Source of the DNA: Armatimonadota bacterium
GTDB lineage: Bacteria; Armatimonadota; Zipacnadia; Zipacnadales; FEN-943
Reading direction: 5' to 3'
Assembly: GCA_026419655.1 (NCBI GenBank)
Contig: JANZZA010000551.1
Coordinates: 1-5,116 of the forward strand
DNA: 5,116 bases
Under the pieces are notes generated by a model, which saw only the letters and a list, made by a program, of their open reading frames with translations, searched no databases and had not been told where the DNA came from. The translations under genes were made by a program, and so were the position numbers. Positions 1 to 4,875 of this stretch are shown here, piece by piece (the first letter of the stretch is position 1; each line of letters opens with the position of its first letter).

Positions 1-55
1 CCTGTGGCACCGCCAGCCACAACCCAGCCAGAACAAGAAGCAGGACGCCACGCAT
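1..55 (-). CDS. N-terminal fragment of a secreted or membrane protein (partial, runs off left edge)
   Basis: Only 18 full codons are visible, reading MRGVLLLVLAGLWLAVPQ. An arginine after the start Met followed by an unbroken run of Leu/Val/Ala/Gly/Trp is the form of a Sec signal peptide or a first membrane segment, so the product is probably exported. The cleavage site and mature protein are outside the window, so no function can be given. The start is well fixed: on the minus strand an AGGAGG (positions 68-63) lies 7 nt before the ATG at 55. The gene lies on the same strand as the sugar importer, 305 bp beyond the permease stop. It could be read through from that operon or have its own promoter; a repeat copy and a short palindrome lie in between. 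I saw no convincing -35/-10 pair for it. Confidence 0.72.
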   Translation of the reverse strand, partial: MRGVLLLVLAGLWLAVPQ

Positions 56-62
56 GTGTCAT

Positions 63-68
63 CCTCCT
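63..68 (-). promoter_or_regulatory. Ribosome binding site of the left-edge gene
   Basis: The minus strand reads AGGAGG, a full anti-SD match, 7 nt before the ATG at position 55. This site is the main evidence that the short left-edge reading frame is a real gene. Confidence 0.75.
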
Positions 69-77
69 TTGGATGGG

Positions 78-92
78 GACTGCGTCAGTCAC
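78..92. repeat. Short palindrome GACTG-CGT-CAGTC in the leader of the left-edge gene
   Basis: A perfect 5-bp inverted repeat with a 3-bp centre occupies 78-90, followed by AC (91-92). Its halves equal the outer tips of the 121-bp repeat family in this window (GACTG at one end, CAGTCAC at the other). It lies 10 bp upstream of the ribosome binding site of the left-edge gene. It could be an operator, a small leader hairpin, or the remnant of a collapsed repeat copy. A chance origin is possible because the arms are short. Confidence 0.3.
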
Positions 93-143
93 TAGAGCCA
101 ACGCAATCTTGCCAGTCCGGCCTATTCTGGGGGAAACCCTCTG

Positions 144-264
144 GTCACTGTTGCAAAACCTTGTTTTTGCAGGCGGGTCACCCCATCCCAGGATCAGTTG
201 CTGGCATAAATCTCTGCCGTTAACACACTGGGAGCCGCGCCAGGGTGAATTTTGCCGCACTCTC
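144..264 (-). repeat. 121-bp MITE-like repeat, copy 1 (inverted relative to copies 2 and 3)
   Basis: The reverse complement of this stretch aligns without gaps over all 121 bp to copy 3 (4611-4731). I counted 29 mismatches by eye, about 76% identity. Its ends are imperfect inverted repeats (GTCACTGTTGCAAAA at 144-158 against the complement of 250-264, 10 of 15 matching). Further palindromes are nested inside: TCCCAG (186-191) with CTGGGA (228-233), and GGCA (203-206) with TGCC (215-218). A subterminal hairpin pairs TGCAAAA (152-158) with TTTTGCA (165-171). There is no credible coding frame. The size, inverted termini and lack of a transposase fit a non-autonomous MITE-type element. It lies between the permease and the left-edge gene, 88 bp upstream of the latter's start. 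No convincing target-site duplication is seen. Confidence 0.72.
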
Positions 265-309
265 CTTTGAAAAGGGTTCTCCCCCAGCCCTCTTCCCCAA
301 CCTTCTCAT

Positions 310-352
310 CCTCCCTGCGGAGATAGCGGCCACCGTACCTTTCGCAGAGGGG
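310..352 (-). terminator. Stem-loop after the permease stop (possible 3' end structure)
   Basis: CCTCCCTGCG (310-319) can pair with CGCAGAGGGG (343-352), giving 9 of 10 positions including one G-T pair and one mismatch, around a loop of about 23 nt. It begins 8 nt after the permease stop codon on the minus strand. No run of U follows it, so it is not a classical intrinsic terminator. It may protect the 3' end of the message or act with Rho. A weak AGGG...CCCTTTT motif lies further downstream (about 265-290). Confidence 0.28.
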
Positions 353-360
353 CGACAACC

Positions 361-1344
361 TCAACGCCGCCGGCTGCGCAAAGTGTTCGCAGTCACCGCT
401 GCCAGAACCACAGACCCAACCATTACGCCTTCCCACAAGGACGTATTGGCCTTGATCATAAGGTTAAGGCCGTTGAGGATGACAGAGAGGATGCTAGCGC
501 CGAGGATGGTCCCAATCACCGAGCCCTCGCCGCCCATGAGATTGGCTCCGCCGATGACCGCCGATGCAATGGCGGAAAGCTCATAGCCAACGCCGCTAAC
601 AGGGTCACCCTGGCGAGTGTAAGCCGAATACAGGATGCCGGCCAGACCCGCGAAGAGGGCGCAGACACAGTAGGCTAGGGCCTTTATCGCCGCAACGTTT
701 ATACCACTCAGGCGCGTGGCCTCTTCATTGCTCCCGACGGCATAAATGTACTTACCGTAAGCCGTGCCGTCGAGGATGAACATCGCCACCGCCGCCACCA
801 CCAGCATAATCCACACCGGTACTGGCACGCCAAGCCAGGCACCATTGCCCAGGAAATTATACGGGTCCACAGTAACAGCTATCGGCACAGCCCCGGTCAT
901 GAGTTGGGCGGCCCCGCGAAGGATACTCATGGTGCCCAGCGTCGCCACGAAAGGCTGGAGCCGCACCCAGCCGACCAGCACGGAATGAACTAAACCGACG
1001 AAAAGCGAAAAGGCCAAACCTACAATCACCGCGACAGGCCATGCCCAGCCGGCCTTCATCATCAGGTGCGACGCCAGCACACCGACAAAGGCCAGCACCG
1101 ACCCCACGGAAAGGTCAATGCCCGCCGTGATTATCACGAAGGTCTCCCCTATCGCGAAAATCGAGACAAGCGCTATCTGACGGGAGAGATTGGCAAGGTT
1201 AGTGGAGTCAAGGAAATGGCTGCGCGTCTCGCCACTGGAAAGGATGATTACCAGACACAGGGCCACCAGGGATGCAAAAGTTCCGACTTCACGCGACCGG
1301 GCAACGCGGCGCAATGTAGACAAGCTTCCGGCCACTTCTGCCAA
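361..1344 (-). CDS. ABC sugar transporter permease, RbsC/BPD_transp_2 family
   Basis: Integral membrane subunit of a CUT2-type (ribose/xylose/galactose class) sugar importer; 327 residues, the usual family length. Family marks are clear: GIDLSVGS at residues 75-82, the cytoplasmic coupling segment AVGSNEEATRLSGINV at 202-217 that contacts the ATPase, and ELSAIASAVIGGANLMGGEGS at 255-275. About eight to ten hydrophobic spans can be picked out, for example near 22-37, 55-72, 102-121, 176-191, 221-240, 273-294 and 304-319. The start is a TTG at 1344. It is chosen because TGAGGTG (1359-1353) lies 8 nt upstream and an in-frame stop lies immediately before that. In-frame GTG at 1335 is the alternative. 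It is the third gene of the importer operon, 185 bp after the ATPase stop, an unusually wide gap. The transported sugar cannot be told from the permease. Confidence 0.95.
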   Translation of the reverse strand: MAEVAGSLSTLRRVARSREVGTFASLVALCLVIILSSGETRSHFLDSTNLANLSRQIALVSIFAIGETFVIITAGIDLSVGSVLAFVGVLASHLMMKAGWAWPVAVIVGLAFSLFVGLVHSVLVGWVRLQPFVATLGTMSILRGAAQLMTGAVPIAVTVDPYNFLGNGAWLGVPVPVWIMLVVAAVAMFILDGTAYGKYIYAVGSNEEATRLSGINVAAIKALAYCVCALFAGLAGILYSAYTRQGDPVSGVGYELSAIASAVIGGANLMGGEGSVIGTILGASILSVILNGLNLMIKANTSLWEGVMVGSVVLAAVTANTLRSRRR

Positions 1345-1359
1345 GGTGACATCACCTCA
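1345..1359 (-). promoter_or_regulatory. Permease ribosome binding site inside a small palindrome
   Basis: TGAGGTG on the minus strand (1359-1353) is a good Shine-Dalgarno site 8 nt before the TTG start, and it decides that start. Part of it (GGTG) can pair with CACC directly before the TTG, across an ATGT loop (1345-1356). This would give a 4-bp G/C-rich hairpin that could hold back initiation. The pairing is visible in the sequence; a regulatory effect is inferred. Confidence 0.5.
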
Positions 1360-1392
1360 CGGTCGTCGGGTCCTGACGAAAAGCCAAAGAAG

Positions 1393-1444
1393 CCACCACA
1401 ACGACGCTCTTTCTGGTGGAAACCCATTAAAAGGGGATGTCCCC
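1393..1444 (-). promoter_or_regulatory. Two small stem-loops in the ATPase-permease gap (attenuator-like)
   Basis: Reading along the minus-strand transcript, GGGG-ACAT-CCCC (1444-1433) is followed directly by TTTT (1432-1429), a minimal attenuator-like arrangement. Then CCACCA (1419-1414) can pair with TGGTGG (1398-1393) across a 15-nt loop. Both lie in the 185-bp gap before the permease (1345-1529), which otherwise shows no gene and no convincing promoter. The first stem is only 4 bp, so at most partial termination would be expected. The structures may lower permease output relative to the upstream genes. Confidence 0.28.
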
Positions 1445-1529
1445 AGGCCCCCTTCCCAAAATTTGTCTTGCTACTTCCACCACGCACGCCCTTTGACAAA
1501 ACAGGCGCTGCAGTACGAAGACTCCCCGA

Positions 1530-3053
1530 CTACTGTGCAGCTAATTCCATAATGGCCTGCTCGGAAAGCTGCTCACGCTCAAGAAATCCCGCCGGCTTGC
1601 CGGCCCTCATTACCAGCACGCGGTCGCACAACCCTATTAGCTCTTCCATCTCAGAAGACACCATGACTATTGCCACGCCCCTGGCAGCCAGGTCGCAAAT
1701 GGTCTGATAAATATCATGCTTGGCGCCGACGTCTATGCCGCGGGTCGGCTCATCAAGCAGAAGAACCTTCGGCTCACTGGCCAGCCACTTGGCCAGAAGA
1801 ACTTTCTGCTGGTTGCCGCCGCTGAGCATGCGCACGGGCTGGTCAAGAGAAGCCGCCCGCACGCCTACGCGCTGCGAGTACTCGGCCCCCACCGCGGCCT
1901 CGGCTTTTCGGCGCCGCACCAATCCCCCCGCGGCCAAGCGACGCAGAACGCTCAGGGCAACATTGTCCACCACCGACATCCCGAGCAGTAAGCCCTGCAG
2001 CTTGCGGTCTTCCGGCACCATGGCCACACCCATCCCCACGGCCGCCCAGGGCGTGCGAGCCTGCAGCCGCCGACCCATGACAAACACTTCGCCCGAAGCT
2101 CTCGCCTCAGCACCGAAAATTGCCCGCAGCAGCTCCGACCGGCCAGACCCTACCAGGCCTGCTATGCCGAAAATCTCACCTGCCCGCACAGAAAAACTAA
2201 CTGGCTCTGTCAGGCCGTGCGCAAGCAGTCCCCTCACCTCAAGCACGACTGGCCCCAGTTGCACGACTTTCTTGGGGTACATGGTGTCTATGTCGCGGCC
2301 TACCATCATGCTCATTAGCTCGAGCTTGGTTGCCCCAGCAGCCTGGACTTCTCTCACCTTCTGCCCGTCACGCAGAACAACCACCCGGTCGGCTACCCCA
2401 AGTACCTCATCCAGCCGGTGGGAAATGTACAGGACCGACAAGCCGCGGTCGCGCAGCTCGCGAATCTTGCGCAGAAGCTCCGCCGCGTCGGTCTCAGTCA
2501 GAGAACTGGTCGGCTCGTCGAAGATTAACAGCCGAGCGTCCTCAGACAGGGCGCGGCCTATCTCGACAAGCTGGCGCTGAGCCAGAGGAAGGTCGCGGAC
2601 TAGGGTCTCAGGGGAAACTTGCAGGCCGACAGCGCCAATGACTGCCATGGCCTGGCGGCGAAGGTCGGCGCGCCGGAGAAGCCTCACCGGCCCCGAAACA
2701 GGCTCCCGTCCGAGGAAAAGATTGTGTGCGACCGACAGATGCGGTACCAGATTCAACTCCTGGTGAACGACGGCTATCCCAAGCCGGCGAGCCGTCAGGA
2801 CGCTGTCCACGACCACCGGCTGGCCCTCGAAATAAAGCTCCCCCGCGTCGGGACGATGAATGCCTGCCACTATTTTGGCCAGCGTGGACTTGCCGGCCCC
2901 ATTCTCACCAACCAGCGCCACGACTTCTCCAACCCCAACGTCCAGGTCTACCTCACGCAGCGCCTGTGTGTGGTAGAAGGCCTTGGACAACCCACGCACT
3001 GAAAGCCGAGGAACGGACGCCATGGGCGCAGCACTCTTCTCCCCTGCTCCCAC
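1530..3053 (-). CDS. ABC sugar transporter ATP-binding protein, RbsA/MglA-type with two ATPase domains
   Basis: Cytoplasmic energy subunit of the sugar importer; 507 residues with two fused nucleotide-binding domains, as in RbsA, XylG, AraG and MglA. Domain 1: Walker A GENGAGKST (49-57), Q-loop VVHQELNLVP (95-104), a signature reading LPLAQRQLVEI (155-165) in place of the common LSxxxQQ form, Walker B LLIFDEPTSSLT (175-186), and switch His212 in YISHRLDEV. A linker with VGRDIDTMYPKK (251-262) precedes domain 2. Domain 2 has the degenerate Walker A typical of the family (GLVGSGRSE, 299-307), VPEDRK (346-351), signature LSGGNQQK (410-417), and Walker B LLLDEPTRGIDVG (431-443); its switch position is Ser (VSSEME, 465-470). 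The start used is GTG at 3053, preceded by GGGGA. ATG at 3023 gives 497 residues and is nearly as good. It lies 50 bp after the lipoprotein gene. The substrate is undetermined. Confidence 0.95.
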   Translation of the reverse strand: MGAGEKSAAPMASVPRLSVRGLSKAFYHTQALREVDLDVGVGEVVALVGENGAGKSTLAKIVAGIHRPDAGELYFEGQPVVVDSVLTARRLGIAVVHQELNLVPHLSVAHNLFLGREPVSGPVRLLRRADLRRQAMAVIGAVGLQVSPETLVRDLPLAQRQLVEIGRALSEDARLLIFDEPTSSLTETDAAELLRKIRELRDRGLSVLYISHRLDEVLGVADRVVVLRDGQKVREVQAAGATKLELMSMMVGRDIDTMYPKKVVQLGPVVLEVRGLLAHGLTEPVSFSVRAGEIFGIAGLVGSGRSELLRAIFGAEARASGEVFVMGRRLQARTPWAAVGMGVAMVPEDRKLQGLLLGMSVVDNVALSVLRRLAAGGLVRRRKAEAAVGAEYSQRVGVRAASLDQPVRMLSGGNQQKVLLAKWLASEPKVLLLDEPTRGIDVGAKHDIYQTICDLAARGVAIVMVSSEMEELIGLCDRVLVMRAGKPAGFLEREQLSEQAIMELAAQ

Positions 3054-3060
3054 GACAAAT

Positions 3061-3099
3061 CCCCGCGGCGGAGGATGTCGGGGTCGGGGCCTACCCCGA
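3061..3099 (-). promoter_or_regulatory. Tandem G/C stem-loops between the lipoprotein and ATPase genes
   Basis: On the transcript (minus strand), TCGGGG (3099-3094), loop TAGG, CCCCGA (3089-3084) forms a tight 6-bp hairpin five nt after the lipoprotein stop. Directly next to it CCCCG (3083-3079) can pair with CGGGG (3065-3061) around a 13-nt loop. The second stem includes the GGGG that would serve as the ribosome site for the GTG start at 3053. No U tract follows. In ABC importer operons such hairpins after the binding-protein gene commonly stabilise the upstream message and reduce expression of the downstream genes. Applying that here is an inference. Confidence 0.45.
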
Positions 3100-3103
3100 A
3101 ACG

Positions 3104-4150
3104 TTAGGAACTCTCTATTCCCAGCTTCTTGAGACCTTCAAGATAGCTGTCCAGGGTCTTGGGAGTGATAACCTCGACGCCGGTGTCCACGACATTGTTT
3201 GGCTTGGGCAGGACCATCTGGACGGCGTCCACGCCGCACGTGACCATGTTGTAGAGGAGCATGACGGCGAGATAGCCGAAGTAGTAGGGCTTCTGGACAA
3301 CGGTGGCGTCAATGAAGCCCTCGCGCAGGCTCTGGATGGTGGCTGGCTCGGCGTCGAAGCCTATGACAGTAATCTTGGCGCGTTTACCAGACTGCTTGAC
3401 GGCCTCGGCGATGGCAGGAAGGTTGTACGACCAAAGCCCAATGAGGATGTTCACATCCGGCATGGCCTGGAGAGTATCCTCAACGTTGCGGCGGGCCTTA
3501 CCCTTATCAGTGTTATCCTGCTTCACGTCCACGACCTCAATTTTGCTGCCGCGCAGGGCGTCCTTGAGGCCGTCGAGGCGGTCACGGGCATTTTGGGCCG
3601 ACAGGGTGCCGACGAAGGCCACGGCCTTGCCGGACTTTCCGGCCATTATCTCCAGAAGCTTCTTGCCGAGGACGTGGCCAGCCCTGAAGTTATCGGTGCC
3701 TATATAGGCCATGCGGTCGCTGTCGGGAATGTCGGAGTCTATACAAACCACCTTCATGCCTTTGGCAACCAGGTCGTTGATGACGGGCTTGAGAGCCTCC
3801 GGTTCAAGGGGCGAAATGGCCAGGCCGTCCACACCTTGGGCGACATAGTTTTCGATAATGCGGCGCTGCTCCGCCACTCTGGCATTCTGGGGCCCCTGCC
3901 AGCTAGCCTCGCAGCCAGGAAGCCGCGAAGCGGCCTCCTTCATTCCAACCTCCATTGGACTCCAAAACGGCGCGACGGCATTGGTGACGATACCGATTTT
4001 GACCTTCTTAGGCGCTTGCACGGACGGCCCTGGCGAGGCCGGGCCGGGACTGGTTTCCGGCGCCTGCTGGGCTTGCTGAGTCTGCTGCTGGCAGCCGCCC
4101 AGCAACATAACAACAACGCCAACGGTCACCAACAAGGTGGCTCTGGACAT
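3104..4150 (-). CDS. Sugar-binding lipoprotein of ABC importer (Peripla_BP_4, RbsB-like)
   Basis: Extracytoplasmic receptor that captures the sugar and delivers it to the permease; 348 residues. A lipoprotein signal peptide ends in the lipobox LGGC with Cys20. It is followed by a Gln- then Pro/Ser-rich linker (21-47) and a type I periplasmic-binding fold starting KKVKIGIVTNAVAPFW (48-63). Family marks include EQRRIIENYVAQGVDGLAIS (94-113), CIDSDIPDSDRMAYIGTDN (136-154), GTLSAQNARDRLDG (181-194), LIGLWSYNLPAI (236-247) and IGFDAEPATI (263-272), then VVQKPYYFGY (284-293). By alignment from memory to E. coli RbsB, PFW, Arg191, Asp266 and Gln286 fall at sugar-contacting positions. IDSD at 137-140 replaces the IDR of RbsB, so ribose is not assured. 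The style recalls the group containing the Thermotoga glucose-binding protein. The start is ATG at 4150, with GGAGG 8 nt upstream. It is the first gene of the operon. Confidence 0.95.
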   Translation of the reverse strand: MSRATLLVTVGVVVMLLGGCQQQTQQAQQAPETSPGPASPGPSVQAPKKVKIGIVTNAVAPFWSPMEVGMKEAASRLPGCEASWQGPQNARVAEQRRIIENYVAQGVDGLAISPLEPEALKPVINDLVAKGMKVVCIDSDIPDSDRMAYIGTDNFRAGHVLGKKLLEIMAGKSGKAVAFVGTLSAQNARDRLDGLKDALRGSKIEVVDVKQDNTDKGKARRNVEDTLQAMPDVNILIGLWSYNLPAIAEAVKQSGKRAKITVIGFDAEPATIQSLREGFIDATVVQKPYYFGYLAVMLLYNMVTCGVDAVQMVLPKPNNVVDTGVEVITPKTLDSYLEGLKKLGIESS

Positions 4151-4208
4151 CTCAATCGCCTCCGGAGCGCCGTCTTCTTAGCCTGTCGCGGGCTGCAGAT
4201 CACCTAAC

Positions 4209-4237
4209 ATAATAGGCGCTTCCCGCCCGCCGGCCAA
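4209..4237 (-). promoter_or_regulatory. Sigma70-like promoter of the importer operon
   Basis: On the minus strand, TTGGCC (4237-4232, 4 of 6 to TTGACA) and TATTAT (4214-4209, 5 of 6 to TATAAT) are separated by exactly 17 bp. Initiation would fall near 4202, leaving a leader of about 50 nt before the lipoprotein ATG at 4150. The position and spacing support a housekeeping-sigma promoter for the whole three-gene operon. Confidence 0.6.
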
Positions 4238-4250
4238 GACCCCGTCTCCG

Positions 4251-4274
4251 CCTGGGAGTATTCCGTTTACTCAG
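4251..4274. promoter_or_regulatory. Imperfect inverted repeat upstream of the importer promoter (candidate operator)
   Basis: GAGTA (4256-4260) and TACTC (4268-4272) form an inverted repeat with a 7-bp centre. CCTG on the left (4251-4254) and AGG on the right extend the symmetry if two bases are skipped. It lies about 14 bp upstream of the -35 box, where an activator or repressor could bind. Sugar ABC operons are often controlled by LacI-, ROK- or AraC-type proteins, but no regulator gene is in the window and the site matches no consensus I recognise. Confidence 0.28.
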
Positions 4275-4445
4275 GACTTTGTTTCAGGCAGGGAAGACTC
4301 TGGCTGGAAGAATCAGTTAGTAGACTGTGGCAAGATCTGGTGTCGGCTTACTTGGACCAAGGAAACTTCGCAACCCTGTGGCGCCGACCTTTTACCCGCG
4401 GTTTCCTAAGGCCCCCGCAAGTAGGACCATGGCAAGTATCTCCCT

Positions 4446-4606
4446 GAGACTGTTGCAAAACTTACCTGGACGTAGCTCCATCTCCATGAACGGCACAGAC
4501 TCGTGTACCTCTACGACACGGCCACCCGAGCGCTGGTCAATATGCGGGCAGGCTATACTGGATGGGAGCGACTCACACCCCGGAAAGAAGACTGTGCAAC
4601 AGTCAC
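4446..4606 (+). repeat. MITE-like repeat, copy 2 (161 bp, with a 40-bp internal insertion)
   Basis: The first 54 bp (4446-4499) match copy 3 at 44 of 54 positions without gaps. About 40 extra bases follow (4500-4539), and the rest again aligns to copy 3. The terminal inverted repeats GAGACTGTTGCAAAA and the complement of the right end (GTGACTGTTGCACAG) match at 12 of 15 positions. The insertion itself holds CGTGT and ACACG as a 5-bp inverted pair. The triplet CCT lies immediately outside both ends, which could be a 3-bp target duplication or chance. A short open frame crosses this copy but has no ribosome site and no recognisable product, so I treat the stretch as non-coding. Confidence 0.7.
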
Positions 4607-4610
4607 CCTA

Positions 4611-4731
4611 GAGACTGTTGCAAAGCTCCCCTTGGCGTAGCTCCCAGTCCGTGAACGGCGCAGATTTATGCCGGCAACTTATGCTGGGTGGGAGTGGATC
4701 ACCTGCGAAAAGAGGGTTTTGCAATAGTCAC
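4611..4731 (+). repeat. 121-bp MITE-like repeat, copy 3 (reference orientation)
   Basis: This copy starts GAGACTGTTGCAAA and ends TTTTGCAATAGTCAC; the two ends are inverted repeats matching at 12 of 15 positions. Inside, CTCCCA (4641-4646) pairs with TGGGAG (4689-4694) and CGGC (4656-4659) with GCCG (4670-4673). A single strand could therefore fold into a long, interrupted hairpin. It is the same length as copy 1 (121 bp) and lies only 4 bp (CCTA) after copy 2 in the same orientation. There is no transposase and no coding frame. It ends 37 bp before the -35 box of the glycosyltransferase promoter. Confidence 0.72.
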
Positions 4732-4768
4732 CATTAGGAAACCAAATAGCCCCAAGCGTGGCCGGTCG

Positions 4769-4797
4769 TTGACGCTACAGCGCACGCCGCCTATATT
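4769..4797 (+). promoter_or_regulatory. Sigma70-like promoter of the glycosyltransferase gene
   Basis: TTGACG (4769-4774, 5 of 6 to consensus) and TATATT (4792-4797, 5 of 6) are separated by exactly 17 bp. Initiation near 4804 would give a leader of roughly 58 nt before the ATG at 4862. It is the best promoter match in the window and points at the right-edge gene. Confidence 0.7.
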
Positions 4798-4818
4798 TCC
4801 GCTGGCCTCGGACGCCGG

Positions 4819-4875
4819 ATGAATATACAAGGGCTGATAGTAGCCGTCGTGGAGCAGCCTGATGATCCGCATTAG
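4819..4875 (+). other. Possible 18-codon leader ORF overlapping the glycosyltransferase start
   Basis: ATG at 4819 opens a frame reading MNIQGLIVAVVEQPDDPH, ending at TAG 4873-4875, 14 bp inside the glycosyltransferase gene in another frame. It lies wholly within the predicted transcript, and the GGAG site of the main gene is inside it, so translational coupling is conceivable. Its own ribosome site is weak. It may be only a chance frame. Confidence 0.18.

Noticed and set aside
1248..1499. Minus-strand frame of 83 codons in the ATPase-permease gap
   Set aside because: It starts at a TTG without a ribosome site and runs into the permease gene out of frame. No family resemblance was seen.
1455..1500. 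TTGTCA as a possible -35 box for an internal promoter before the permease
   Set aside because: The hexamer 17 bp further on (AAGTAG) is a poor -10 match, so there is no supportable promoter.
2726..4207. Long plus-strand open frame (493 codons) over the ATPase and lipoprotein genes
   Set aside because: It is antisense to two genes with unambiguous motifs. Long antisense frames are common opposite GC-rich genes and this one shows no domain.
4351..4361. Perfect 11-bp palindrome CTTGGACCAAG
   Set aside because: It is short and isolated, far from the importer promoter, with no second copy in the window. Chance cannot be excluded.
4327..4611. Plus-strand open frame of 94 codons crossing repeat copy 2
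   Set aside because: It lacks a good ribosome site, has low-complexity shadow-like composition, overlaps the repeat, and resembles no protein family I know.
4476..4640. Another plus-strand frame through copies 2 and 3 with protein-like text (YLYDTATRALVNMRAGYTGWERLTP)
   Set aside because: It is bounded by TAG codons at the same place in both copies because the copies are 165 bp apart, a multiple of three. It has no start or ribosome site, and copy 1 is broken in this frame, so it reads as a by-product of the repeat.
144..4731. CRISPR array interpretation of the repeats
   Set aside because: The repeats are about 121 bp, diverged, and not regularly spaced with unique spacers. No cas genes are present.
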